Below, piece by piece: positions 1-8,115 of a DNA stretch of 64,000 nt. This DNA comes from Oleispirillum sp963668495 (lineage in GTDB: Bacteria; Pseudomonadota; Alphaproteobacteria; Rhodospirillales; Rhodospirillaceae). The stretch is from NCBI GenBank assembly GCA_963668495.1, contig OY764545.1:2356001-2420000 (forward strand). Direction: 5' to 3'. The notes under the pieces were generated by a model. That model saw only the letters and a list, made by a program, of their open reading frames with translations. It was not told the origin of the DNA and did not search any database. How positions within the stretch are numbered: position 1 is the stretch's first letter; each line of letters starts with the position of its first letter. The position numbers and the translations under genes are program-made.

Positions 1-438
1 AGAGTGAATTTCCTGCAGTGTCGTGGAAAAAACATCAACATCCACGACTTGACCGCGCACCCCATTCAGTTCAACCCAATCTCCGACGTTGGCAGCATTT
101 GACACCACCCGGACCACGCTACCGCTCAGGCACATGATTAATTCTTTGGTCGCGATGATGATTGCCACGGCAAAGGCAGTCAGCGACAAAGCCAAAGAGC
201 GCAATGACGGGGCCCAGATGACAAACAATCCAACTGCAATAATCAGGAAAGACGCTGTTTTCAGTTTGGAAATAACACGCCACTGCTTTTCCGTAATGAA
301 AAATGCCTTACGACGCAGGGCCTTTTCCATGGCGATACGCAGCAACATAGTTGTCGCGACCAGTATAATTGAAGATACGATTTCTTCAGTATATGCCCCG
401 CCCTGCCACGGAAAATTCTCCGGGATGCTAAAATTCAT
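1..438 (-). CDS. MscS-family mechanosensitive channel, N-terminal part (cut by window edge)
   Basis: The gene runs off the left edge, so only the first 146 residues are visible. ATG at 438 follows a GAGGTGAG-type ribosome site. Three hydrophobic segments can be read (about residues 18-36, 55-75 and 82-105). After them comes VVSNAANVGDWVELNGVRG, which is the start of the MscS beta domain with its usual 'GDWVE..G..G.V' pattern. Family members are inner-membrane heptameric channels that open when membrane tension rises. The gene starts only 25 bp after the stop of the Card1-like nuclease gene, so the two are probably cotranscribed. Whether the missing C-terminus carries a ligand-binding domain cannot be seen. 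The family call is firm; the physiological role is not. Confidence 0.85.
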   Translation of the reverse strand, partial: MNFSIPENFPWQGGAYTEEIVSSIILVATTMLLRIAMEKALRRKAFFITEKQWRVISKLKTASFLIIAVGLFVIWAPSLRSLALSLTAFAVAIIIATKELIMCLSGSVVRVVSNAANVGDWVELNGVRGQVVDVDVFSTTLQEIHS

Positions 439-463
439 TACTCACCTCAAATCGGCTTACAGG

Positions 464-1282
464 CTATCGCCACTCGGTCGGTTCGGGTCTGTTCATCACG
501 CCATGAATTGGGTGTGCAGAACCATTTTCAATGGGCGCAAATTCACAACGAATATCCTGCACCACTTTTGTCATGTAAGGTCGTAAGCGACGCCAGCACA
601 AGTCATCCAAACCGAGGATAAAAACATCCAGTGCCCGTGCTTTACCAAGCAAACTTCCGTATTTTGGCTGACCATCCTCGTTATCAAGGCCAAGATCAAC
701 TGTTGTGAACAAAAACGCAGTATCCCACGGATACCCGAACTGGTCCTGCGCGTTATCAATCTCATTCAAGAAATTCACAAGAGTACTGCGATAGTTACCA
801 CTACCTGACGCGCCGGGATAGGGTTTCAGGGCTTTGCAAGATATAAACGCAAGACGATTACCGATGCGGGCAATGACATCGACCTCATTATCACCCTCAT
901 AGCCATCAATTTCCCAATGAATCATCTGATGAAACGTTACGGCATCTGCCCCGGCCTTGCAAAAGGCCATAAATGCATATTCTTCAAGCCACTGCCCACG
1001 TAAGAACATATCCGCATCATGGGAAACCGGAACAGCTGCCCCGCCACTGCCGGAGTATATCAGGCCGGCATCTTCCAAATACCTGCGCACGGCTCTGACA
1101 TTTGGGCCACCGGTTTTGCTTTTGTGCATCATGTTTCTGCGAAGATGGTCAAAATGCTCAAAATTTTCCGCGATATACCGTGCATGAGGGAACCATTTCA
1201 ATACCCGCTCAACCTCATGGGAAGAAACTTCCCCTTTTAACTCCACGCCACGCCCAGCCAGCAACTGCTTCATTATTTCCAT
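464..1282 (-). CDS. Card1/DUF1887-like restriction-endonuclease-fold protein without a clear CARF domain
   Basis: A 272-residue protein. The middle resembles the nuclease part of Card1/Can2/DUF1887 proteins: a winged-helix-like stretch (VRAVRRYLEDAGLIYSGSGG, about residues 62-81), then GQWLEEY, then the nuclease core NEVDVIA (residues 132-138) followed by LAFISCKA (145-152). In the family the core reads (D/E)..D then E-x-K; here the last motif is S-C-K, so the second acidic residue is Ser and activity is uncertain. Known Card1 proteins carry an N-terminal CARF domain that binds cyclic oligoadenylate. Only about 90 residues precede the nuclease part, too few for a full CARF fold. The start at 1282 has GGTGAGG upstream. 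An open frame continues to 1348, but it runs nearly up to the traT terminator. No CRISPR or Cas gene is in the window. The mscS gene follows 25 bp downstream. The domain call is good; substrate and role are unknown. Confidence 0.6.
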   Translation of the reverse strand: MEIMKQLLAGRGVELKGEVSSHEVERVLKWFPHARYIAENFEHFDHLRRNMMHKSKTGGPNVRAVRRYLEDAGLIYSGSGGAAVPVSHDADMFLRGQWLEEYAFMAFCKAGADAVTFHQMIHWEIDGYEGDNEVDVIARIGNRLAFISCKALKPYPGASGSGNYRSTLVNFLNEIDNAQDQFGYPWDTAFLFTTVDLGLDNEDGQPKYGSLLGKARALDVFILGLDDLCWRRLRPYMTKVVQDIRCEFAPIENGSAHPIHGVMNRPEPTEWR

Positions 1283-1350
1283 GACCACCTCACCTAATAC
1301 GGACAGGATGGCCTCGGGCTGCAAGAAATACAAGGCAATTGATACCACAC

Positions 1351-1384
1351 ATAAAAACGGCCTGAAGGTATACTCCAGGCCGTT
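1351..1384 (-). terminator. Rho-independent terminator of the traT-like gene
   Basis: AACGGCCTG (1356-1364) pairs with CAGGCCGTT (1376-1384). On the minus strand the stem is followed by TTTTTAT. It lies directly after the TraT-like stop codon and separates that gene from the nuclease gene. Confidence 0.8.
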
Positions 1385-1415
1385 GTGTTATGGGCAGTCA
1401 AGCTATGACCTGGTA

Positions 1416-2081
1416 TCAGAACATGCCAGCCAAGGAGCGAGCCAAACCTTCTGAAAGTGGTTGCAATGCCTCAGAAAAATCCAGATTGGCTTGATTGGCA
1501 GAAGAAACAACGCGGGTTTCATAACGGTCCCATGCGTCCATTGTCCCCGTCGGTCGTTGCGAAACCTGTACATCCGTAACTACGGTGTAGGTGTCATCAG
1601 TGACAAATGAATTTGCCACAGTCGTACCGACAGCACCGATCAAAGCCCCGGCAATTGCACCGCCGGCACTTTTATTACCAATCTGATGACCAATCAAACC
1701 GCCGATTGCAGCCCCGCCAAGGGTCTCGCCATAGCCACCAAGCAGTGCTGATTGGGATTGATTAGGGTCCATTTTTTCGACCCGTAGCACATTGGCCTGA
1801 AGCATGAAGTGTGCCTCTGCGGGATTTTCAGTAATCCTGTAGCCCTTTCCCATCAAGGCACTTCGTACCTGTGGACTGATTTCAAAGGACGGCTGGTCCG
1901 ATGTATTTCGCATCTGAACAAAAATCACACGTTGTTCAGGCGGCACAGGCTCCAGAAAAATGGTTTCACTCATTCTGGTTTCAACGTGAAGGTCATGCTT
2001 CTGTATTGATGTCTTGGTCGCAGAACACCCAGCCAAGATCAATACACTCAGTCCAAGCACCATGAAATTAGGAAAACGCAT
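1416..2081 (-). CDS. TraT-family outer-membrane lipoprotein
   Basis: A 221-residue lipoprotein with lipobox LILAGC (Cys19 the predicted lipidated residue). Sequence features match plasmid TraT (surface exclusion/complement resistance): a SETIFLEPVPP segment near residue 40, FVQMRNTSDQP, LQANVLRVEKMD near residue 95, and TDVQVSQRP followed by YETRVVSSANQANLDF near the C-terminus. Between them are glycine-rich hydrophobic stretches (about residues 114-155), which in TraT are thought to sit in the membrane. TraT was first known from F-type plasmids, but chromosomal homologues occur and no transfer genes are near, so a conjugation role is not implied. AGAGG precedes the ATG. The gene has its own terminator and looks monocistronic. 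Confidence 0.85.
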   Translation of the reverse strand: MRFPNFMVLGLSVLILAGCSATKTSIQKHDLHVETRMSETIFLEPVPPEQRVIFVQMRNTSDQPSFEISPQVRSALMGKGYRITENPAEAHFMLQANVLRVEKMDPNQSQSALLGGYGETLGGAAIGGLIGHQIGNKSAGGAIAGALIGAVGTTVANSFVTDDTYTVVTDVQVSQRPTGTMDAWDRYETRVVSSANQANLDFSEALQPLSEGLARSLAGMF

Positions 2082-2472
2082 GGGAGCCTCTAAATCTATA
2101 GGTTAAAATAAAACCCTACCCAAATGGGATAAAGCCAAGCAATTGTCAAGAGTGTTACAATGCAACAAAACACGCTTAACAGAACCATAAGCTGAAAGCC
2201 TAACGCTGGCCCAAACCTGAAAAATGAATCGCAACAGCGATTATATTCGCATGAATCACAATTCCAAGAAAGCTGCCAAACAGCAATAAAATTGCATAAT
2301 CGGGATTTTCACGCATCATTATGCTTATTCTGCCCGATTTTTTAAAAAATAACATCTTCTCTTGTTTTTAGAGTGTAGTCTGCCATGAATAGAGACACCG
2401 TTACGGTATTGTGACCAGAAGACTGGTCGTTTTTTTGTGCTTGACCTCCACGACCAACAGGAGACGCATTAG
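2082..2472. other. Intergenic region between divergent traT-like gene and dppA
   Basis: There are 391 bases with no convincing gene. The region holds the divergent promoters, an AT-only palindrome ATTTTTTAAAAAAT near 2337-2350, a possible 9-codon leader ORF (ATG at 2385, stop at 2412-2414) and an intrinsic terminator just before dppA. Confidence 0.6.
2413..2436 (+). terminator. Intrinsic terminator or attenuator in the dppA leader
   Basis: GACCAG (2413-2418), loop AAGA and CTGGTC (2423-2428) are followed by GTTTTTTT. It points at dppA and ends about 37 bp before its ATG. No gene on the plus strand lies upstream within 400 bp, so it either ends a short RNA or attenuates dpp transcription. A 9-codon reading frame (2385-2414) ends on the first bases of the stem. 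It has no strong ribosome site, so the leader-peptide idea is only a suggestion. Confidence 0.65.
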
Positions 2473-4065
2473 ATGAAGACCCGCTTACTTGGATTGGCTA
2501 CCGGTGTTGCTCTGACTGCCTTGGCAGCACAGGCCGCAGAAGCCAAAACCTTAGTGTATTGCTCTGAAGGTAGCCCTGAAGGCTTTAACGCATCTTTATA
2601 TACCGCTGGCACCACATTTGATGCCTCATCGGCCAACGTTTTTGATGGCCTTATCCATTTCAAACGCGGTTCAACAGAAATTGAACCGGGTCTCGCCGAA
2701 AGCTGGGAAGTCTCCGAAGATGGTAAGACCTATACCTTCCATCTGCGTAAAGGCGTGAAATTCCACACTGCAAAGCACTTTAAACCGACCCGTGACTTCA
2801 ATGCCGATGACGTATTGTTCTCGTTCAATCGTCAGTGGAAAGAAGACCATCCGTACCACAAAGTTTCCGGCGGTGCGTATGAGTACTTTAACGGCATGGA
2901 CATGCCGGCCTTGTTGAAAGACATCCGCAAAGTTGACGATTACACCGTTGTCTTTGAACTGAATCGCCCGGAAGCTCCGATTTTGGCAAACCTTGCCATG
3001 GACTTTGCCGTCATTCAGTCCAAGGAATACGGCGATGCCATGCAAAAAGCAGGCACCATGGACAAAGTGGACCAATGGCCGATCGGCACTGGCCCGTTTG
3101 TCTTCCAAGGCTATAAAAAAGACGCCATGATTCGCTACACCGCGAACAAAGATTACTTCCGCGGTAAAGCCCCGATCGACAAACTGGTATTTGCAATCAC
3201 CAAAGACCCGTCCGTACGCTATGCAAAGCTGCAAAAGGGTGAATGCCATATCATGCCGTATCCGAACCCGGCAGATATTGAAGCCATGAAAACCGAAAAA
3301 GACATCAACCTGATGAGTCAGGAAGGTCTGAACGTTGGTTATCTGGCCTACAACACACAAAAACCGCCTTTCGACAATCCGAAAGTGCGTAAAGCTCTGA
3401 ACATGGCAATCAACAAAGATGCCATCATCGAAGCTGTCTACCAAGGTGCCGGTAAAGTTGCGAAAAACCCGCTGCCGCCGACCATTTGGTCCTATAACGA
3501 CGCAACCAAAGACGATCCGTATGATCCGGTAGCTGCGAAAAAGATGCTGGAAGAAGCTGGCGTCAAGGATCTGGAAACTGCGGTTTGGGCCATGCCGGTG
3601 CAACGCCCCTACAACCCGAACGCCCGCCGTATGGCTGAGCTGATTCAGGCAGACTGGGCAAAAGTCGGGGTCAAAGCCAAAATCGTTTCCTACGAATGGG
3701 GTGAATACCTCAAACGTACGAAAGACGTGAACCGTGACGGCGCCATCCTGATGGGCTGGACCGGTGACAACGGTGACCCGGATAACTTCCTCGCCGTTCT
3801 GCTGGGTTGTAGTGCTGTTGGCGGGTCCAACCGTTCCCAGTGGTGCCACAAACCGTTCGAAGATCTGATCCAAAAAGCCAAAGTTGTCTCTACCCGTGAA
3901 GAACGCGTGGAACTGTACAAACAGGCTCAGTTGATCTTTAAAGAGCAAGCTCCGTGGGCAACCATTGCACACTCCGTGGTTTACGAACCGGTGCGCAAAG
4001 AAGTGGTGGATTACAAAATCGACCCGCTGGGCAAGCACGTTTTCTATGGTGTTGACCTGAAGTAA
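2473..4065 (+). CDS. dppA: Dipeptide ABC transporter, periplasmic substrate-binding protein
   Basis: A 530-residue family-5 extracellular solute-binding protein. It has a Sec signal peptide (MKTRLLGLATGVALTALAAQAAEA, cut near residue 24) and the mature start KTLVYCSEGSPEGFN, which is typical of DppA. Other family marks are GLAESWEVSEDGKTYTFHLR (about residues 73-92), FNADDVLFSFNRQ and the WPIGTGPF strand. AGGAGA lies 8 bp before the ATG. The four genes that follow encode two permeases and two ATPases, so this is a complete importer. The closest described function is uptake of dipeptides and, in some bacteria, heme or delta-aminolevulinate. The family does not settle the substrate. A hairpin after the gene probably lets dppA be made in excess over the membrane parts. 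Confidence 0.93.
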   Translation: MKTRLLGLATGVALTALAAQAAEAKTLVYCSEGSPEGFNASLYTAGTTFDASSANVFDGLIHFKRGSTEIEPGLAESWEVSEDGKTYTFHLRKGVKFHTAKHFKPTRDFNADDVLFSFNRQWKEDHPYHKVSGGAYEYFNGMDMPALLKDIRKVDDYTVVFELNRPEAPILANLAMDFAVIQSKEYGDAMQKAGTMDKVDQWPIGTGPFVFQGYKKDAMIRYTANKDYFRGKAPIDKLVFAITKDPSVRYAKLQKGECHIMPYPNPADIEAMKTEKDINLMSQEGLNVGYLAYNTQKPPFDNPKVRKALNMAINKDAIIEAVYQGAGKVAKNPLPPTIWSYNDATKDDPYDPVAAKKMLEEAGVKDLETAVWAMPVQRPYNPNARRMAELIQADWAKVGVKAKIVSYEWGEYLKRTKDVNRDGAILMGWTGDNGDPDNFLAVLLGCSAVGGSNRSQWCHKPFEDLIQKAKVVSTREERVELYKQAQLIFKEQAPWATIAHSVVYEPVRKEVVDYKIDPLGKHVFYGVDLK

Positions 4066-4096
4066 TTCAGCGACCATAAAACAGCGATCGTGAAGT

Positions 4097-4122
4097 GAGG
4101 GGGAGCAGTCCCCCTCCCTTTT
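4097..4122 (+). terminator. Hairpin between dppA and dppB (partial terminator)
   Basis: GAGGGGG (4097-4103), loop AGCAGT and CCCCCTC (4110-4116) are followed by CCTTTTC. The short T run suggests incomplete termination or protection of the dppA mRNA 3' end, the usual arrangement after binding-protein genes. Confidence 0.7.
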
Positions 4123-4158
4123 CATTGAAGGCTGCAAAAAACAAAAGACCAAACACAC

Positions 4159-5169
4159 ATGTTTTCTTTTATTCTCAAGCGCGTTAGCCTTGTGTTACCG
4201 ACATTCTTTGGTGTCACACTGCTGACCTTTGCTTTGATACGCTTGATCCCGGGTGACCCCGTTGAGCTTCTGGCTGGTGAACGTGGGGTTTCCCCTGAAC
4301 GCCACGCACAATTGCTTGCGGAAATGGGCCTGGACAAGCCCCTACTTGTTCAATACTGGAATTATCTTACGGGTATTTTCCAAGGCGACCTTGGTTCATC
4401 GATTGTAACCAAAGAGCCTGTTTTACGTGAATTCATGACTTTGTTCCCGGCTACGCTGGAACTCAGCATCTGTGCCATGATTTTGGCTGTTGTCATTGGC
4501 ATTCCGGCAGGCATTCTTGCCGCTGTCAAACGCGGCAAACCCACAGATTATACAGTGATGGGGCTATCCTTGACTGGATACTCCATGCCGATTTTCTGGT
4601 GGGGTCTGTTGTTGATCATGCTGTTCTCCGTGATTCTTGATCTTACGCCGGTTTCCGGGCGCATCTCAGCCCTGTTCTGGATTGATGATGTCACCGGTTT
4701 CATGCTGATTGATTCTTTATTGTCTGACGAAGAAGGCGCGTTTGCCTCTGCTGCATCCCACCTCATATTGCCATCCGTTGTTCTGGCGACTATTCCACTT
4801 GCGGTGATTGCGCGGATGACCCGTTCGTCCATGCTTGAAGTTTTGAAAGAAGACTACGTGCATGTGGCGCGCGCCAAAGGTTTGTCTCCCCTTGTTGTTA
4901 TTTGTGTCCACGCGCTGCGCAACGCCTTGATTCCGGTGGTTACCGTAATCGGTCTACAGGTTGGCGTTATGATGGCTGGGGCCATTCTGACTGAGACGAT
5001 TTTCTCTTGGCCCGGAATTGGCAAATGGATGCTGGATTCCATTTTCCGTCGGGATTATCCCGCGGTTCAAGGCGGCATTTTGATGATTGCGACCATTGTG
5101 ATGATGGTCAACCTGACCGTGGATATTCTTTACGGCATCATCAACCCGCGTATCCGACATAATCGATAA
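4159..5169 (+). CDS. dppB: Dipeptide ABC transporter permease
   Basis: A 336-residue inner-membrane permease of the DppB/OppB type. It starts with the conserved N-terminal helix (FILKRVSLVLPTFFGVTLLTF) followed by LIRLIPGDPVE. The EAA loop that contacts the ATPases reads HVARAKGLSPLVV (about residues 235-247), followed by ALRNALIPVVT. Six transmembrane helices fit the hydrophobic pattern. About 25 residues (DDVTGFMLIDSLLSDEEGAF region) sit in the periplasmic loop, as in other DppB proteins. The ribosome site is weak (no clear purine run before the ATG at 4159). The gene is the second in dppABCDF and is 10 bp from dppC. Confidence 0.93.
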   Translation: MFSFILKRVSLVLPTFFGVTLLTFALIRLIPGDPVELLAGERGVSPERHAQLLAEMGLDKPLLVQYWNYLTGIFQGDLGSSIVTKEPVLREFMTLFPATLELSICAMILAVVIGIPAGILAAVKRGKPTDYTVMGLSLTGYSMPIFWWGLLLIMLFSVILDLTPVSGRISALFWIDDVTGFMLIDSLLSDEEGAFASAASHLILPSVVLATIPLAVIARMTRSSMLEVLKEDYVHVARAKGLSPLVVICVHALRNALIPVVTVIGLQVGVMMAGAILTETIFSWPGIGKWMLDSIFRRDYPAVQGGILMIATIVMMVNLTVDILYGIINPRIRHNR

Positions 5170-5179
5170 AGAGGCGATC

Positions 5180-6076
5180 ATGAGTGAAAATACGACCATG
5201 ATGCGTGAAATCGCTCCGCCTTCGCCTCTGAAGGAATTCTGGAGCTATTTCAGCGAAAACAAAGGCGCCGTTGCTGGCTTGGCCTTTATTGTTACCGTAC
5301 TGCTTGCCGCGTTGTTTGCGGATATCGTGGCTCCTCACGATCCCCTGATGCAGTATCGCGACAGTATTCTGACACCCCCGGTTTGGGCTGAGGGTGGCAC
5401 GTGGGCGTTCGTTCTGGGAACGGATGAAGTCGGACGCGATGTCCTGTCCCGTTTGATTTACGGGGCACGTTTGTCCCTGTTTATCGGCGTAATCGTCGTC
5501 ACCATTGCAGTTGTTGCCGGTACAACAATCGGTCTGGCTGCAGGGTATTTCAGGGGAATGATTGAAACCGCCATTATGCGGGTTGTGGATATCATTATGG
5601 CCCTGCCGAGCTTGCTGCTGGCATTGGCAATTGTGACTATCCTTGGTCCGGGGCTGAAGAATGCTGCCATTTCCATCGCCATTACCTATCTGCCGCAATA
5701 CATCCGTATTTCACGCGCGTCGGTGATTGCGGAAACCTCAAAGGATTATGTTATGGCTTCCCGCGTTGCTGGGGCCAGCACACCACGCCTGATGTTCAAG
5801 GTAATCTTGCCGAACTGTATGGCTCCGTTGATTGTGCAAGCAACTTTGGGCTTCTCGACCGCGATACTTGATGCTGCCGCACTGGGCTTTATCGGCCTTG
5901 GTGCTCAGCCGCCATCACCGGAATGGGGTTCCATGCTGTCCAATGCTCTGGAATTCATTCAACGGGCATGGTGGGTCGTGACTTTCCCTGGCTTGATGAT
6001 CCTTCTGACCGTTCTGGCATTCAACCTGATGGGTGATGGCCTGCGCGATGCACTTGATCCGAAGATGAAACGCTAA
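5180..6076 (+). CDS. dppC: Dipeptide ABC transporter permease
   Basis: A 298-residue second permease of the importer, DppC/OppC type. The N-terminal cytoplasmic part (SPLKEFWSYFSENKGAVAGL) is the OppC_N motif. It is followed by FADIVAPHDP and the GTDEVGRDVLSRLIYGARLS stretch that marks the family (about residues 81-100). The EAA-type loop DYVMASRVAGAS lies near residues 189-200. An AGAGGCG ribosome site precedes the ATG. The TAA stop shares its last base with the ATG of dppD (CTAATG), so translation of the two is probably coupled. Confidence 0.93.
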   Translation: MSENTTMMREIAPPSPLKEFWSYFSENKGAVAGLAFIVTVLLAALFADIVAPHDPLMQYRDSILTPPVWAEGGTWAFVLGTDEVGRDVLSRLIYGARLSLFIGVIVVTIAVVAGTTIGLAAGYFRGMIETAIMRVVDIIMALPSLLLALAIVTILGPGLKNAAISIAITYLPQYIRISRASVIAETSKDYVMASRVAGASTPRLMFKVILPNCMAPLIVQATLGFSTAILDAAALGFIGLGAQPPSPEWGSMLSNALEFIQRAWWVVTFPGLMILLTVLAFNLMGDGLRDALDPKMKR

Positions 6077-7062
6077 TGCCTTTACTTGATATTCAAAACC
6101 TGACTGTGGAGTTCGGCTCTGCAGAGTTCCCATTCCGGGCTGTTGACGGTGTGAACCTGACAGTCCAAAAGGGCGAAGTTGTCGGCATTGTCGGCGAATC
6201 CGGGTCCGGTAAGTCTGTAACGTCAAAGGCTCTTATGGGGTTGATTGATTGGCCCGGACGGGTCAAGGCCGATGCCTTGAACTTTGACAAACGCGATCTT
6301 CTGAGCATGTCGCCAAAGGCACGGCGCAAGATCACGGGCCGAGAAATTGCCATGATTTTTCAGGAACCGATGACCAGCCTGAATCCCTGTTTCACGGTTG
6401 GGCATCAAATTACCGAAGCTCTGGAAATTCATGAAGGCGGCACCCGGGCGGCACGTAAAGAACGGGCTCTTGAGCTTTTGGAATTGGTTGGTATTCCTGA
6501 TCCAAAACGCCGTTTAAGTGCCTATCCCCACCAATTGTCCGGTGGCATGAGTCAGCGTATTATGATTGCCATGGCTATTGCCTGTAATCCCCGTTTGCTG
6601 ATTGCCGATGAGCCAACCACTGCCCTTGATGTGACCATTCAGGCACAAATTATGGACCTGCTGCTTCGTTTGCAAAAGCAACAGCAAATGGGCCTAATCC
6701 TGATTACTCACGATTTGGCCTTGGTTGCTGAGGCCGCTGACCGAATCATTGTGATGTATGCAGGTCAAATCGTTGAGACTGGGCCGGTTCCTGAAATCTT
6801 TGATGCGCCCAAACATCCGTATACGGCTGCACTACTGGAAGCATTACCGGAACGGTCAACTGGTGAAAGCCGCCTGCAAACCATCCCAGGCGTGGTTCCC
6901 GGGCAATATGACCGACCGACTGGCTGCCTTTTGAACCCACGTTGCAAGTTTGCCACTGATGCTTGCCGTGATCGCCAGCCTAAGTTCCATGACGTTGGTC
7001 CCGGCGTCGGCGTGCGCTGCCACACGCCTTTGAACTCCGAAGGAATTCCGCAGAATGTCTGA
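6076..7062 (+). CDS. dppD: Dipeptide ABC transporter ATP-binding protein
   Basis: A 328-residue ATPase. Walker A is GESGSGKS (about residues 41-48), the Q-loop is FQEPMTSLNPCF, the ABC signature is LSGGMSQR, and Walker B is LLIADEPTTALDVT. The C-terminal oligopeptide/dipeptide extension (about residues 230-320) has cysteines in CLLNPRC, KFATDAC and VRC, as in DppD/OppD, where a 4Fe-4S cluster has been reported for some members. It pairs with DppF to drive the transporter. Its last 8 bases overlap the start of dppF. Confidence 0.93.
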   Translation: MPLLDIQNLTVEFGSAEFPFRAVDGVNLTVQKGEVVGIVGESGSGKSVTSKALMGLIDWPGRVKADALNFDKRDLLSMSPKARRKITGREIAMIFQEPMTSLNPCFTVGHQITEALEIHEGGTRAARKERALELLELVGIPDPKRRLSAYPHQLSGGMSQRIMIAMAIACNPRLLIADEPTTALDVTIQAQIMDLLLRLQKQQQMGLILITHDLALVAEAADRIIVMYAGQIVETGPVPEIFDAPKHPYTAALLEALPERSTGESRLQTIPGVVPGQYDRPTGCLLNPRCKFATDACRDRQPKFHDVGPGVGVRCHTPLNSEGIPQNV

Positions 7063-8056
7063 AGAAGAAACACCACTTTTGACAGCCGATAACCTGTTCC
7101 GCTTTTATGAAGTGTCACAGGGGATGTTCAAGGAACCCGGCGTGGTCAAGGCGCTGGACGGTGTGTCGTTTACGGTTAAACCCGGAAAAACCCTTGCGGT
7201 TGTTGGTGAATCCGGCTGCGGCAAATCAACGCTGGCCCGACAAATCACGATGATTGAAAAGCCAACCGGCGGAAAACTGGAATTCGATGGTCTGAACATT
7301 CTGGATGCGTCCAAAGACGAGCTTAAACAGGCACGCCAACGCGTTCAAATGATCTTCCAGAACCCTTACGGTTCGCTGAACCCACGTCAGAAAGTTGGTT
7401 CAATCATTGGTGAACCGCTGGAAATCAATCGACCGGAAATGCCCAAGGAAGAACGTGTCGAACGTGTCCGCTCCATGATGGCTAAGGTCGGTCTTCGCCC
7501 AGAACACTACGGACGGTATCCGCATATGTTCTCTGGCGGGCAACGCCAACGGATCGCCATTGCGCGCGCATTAATGCTGGAACCGAAACTGGTTGTGGCT
7601 GACGAACCCGTTTCAGCCTTGGATGTGTCTGTTCAGGCTCAGGTTCTAAACTTGCTGATGGACCTTCAGGAAGAAATGAATCTGGCCTATTTATTCATTT
7701 CACACGACCTGTCCGTGGTGCGTCACATTGCTGACGAAGTCATGGTGATGTATCTGGGGCGCGTGGTGGAATACGGCAAATCAGAAGATATCTTTAATCG
7801 CCCGGTCCATCCATATACCCGGGCGTTGCTGGCTTCTACTCCGCAATTGAATGCGGACAAACGGCAAAAGCGCATTGTTTTGAAAGGGGAGCTGCCCTCC
7901 CCGCTCAATCCACCGGAAGGTTGTGCCTTTAACAACCGTTGCCCGTTTGCTCAACCCAAATGTGTGAGCGAACGACCGGGAATTGAGGATCATTTTGACC
8001 GCCGTGTGTCTTGCCTGAGAATTCAGGAAGTCGCGGATGCAGAAATTCCCGCTTAA
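7055..8056 (+). CDS. dppF: Dipeptide ABC transporter ATP-binding protein
   Basis: A 333-residue second ATPase of the importer. Walker A is GESGCGKS (about residues 50-57), the Q-loop is FQNPYGSLNPRQ, which is diagnostic for DppF/OppF, the signature is FSGGQRQR, and Walker B is LVVADEPVSALDVS. The C-terminal extension contains CAFNNRCPFAQPKC, the cysteine pattern of the oligopeptide_transport domain. The start overlaps dppD by 8 bp, which suggests coupling. This is the last gene of the dpp operon; a strong hairpin terminator lies about 25 bp after the stop. Confidence 0.93.
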   Translation: MSEEETPLLTADNLFRFYEVSQGMFKEPGVVKALDGVSFTVKPGKTLAVVGESGCGKSTLARQITMIEKPTGGKLEFDGLNILDASKDELKQARQRVQMIFQNPYGSLNPRQKVGSIIGEPLEINRPEMPKEERVERVRSMMAKVGLRPEHYGRYPHMFSGGQRQRIAIARALMLEPKLVVADEPVSALDVSVQAQVLNLLMDLQEEMNLAYLFISHDLSVVRHIADEVMVMYLGRVVEYGKSEDIFNRPVHPYTRALLASTPQLNADKRQKRIVLKGELPSPLNPPEGCAFNNRCPFAQPKCVSERPGIEDHFDRRVSCLRIQEVADAEIPA

Positions 8057-8074
8057 ATGATAGTCGGGATAATG

Positions 8075-8106
8075 ACAAAAAAGGCGGGGACTTCCCGCCT
8101 TTTTTA
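8075..8106. terminator. Bidirectional terminator between dppF and the HD-GYP gene
   Basis: AAGGCGGG (8081-8088), loop GACTT and CCCGCCTT (8094-8101), flanked by an A run on the left and a T run on the right. It serves the two convergent operons. Confidence 0.9.
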
Positions 8107-8115
8107 TATCTATGC

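Noticed and set aside
2671..4158. Long open frame opposite dppA
   Set aside because: It is an antisense shadow of a strongly coding gene and its translation has no family features.
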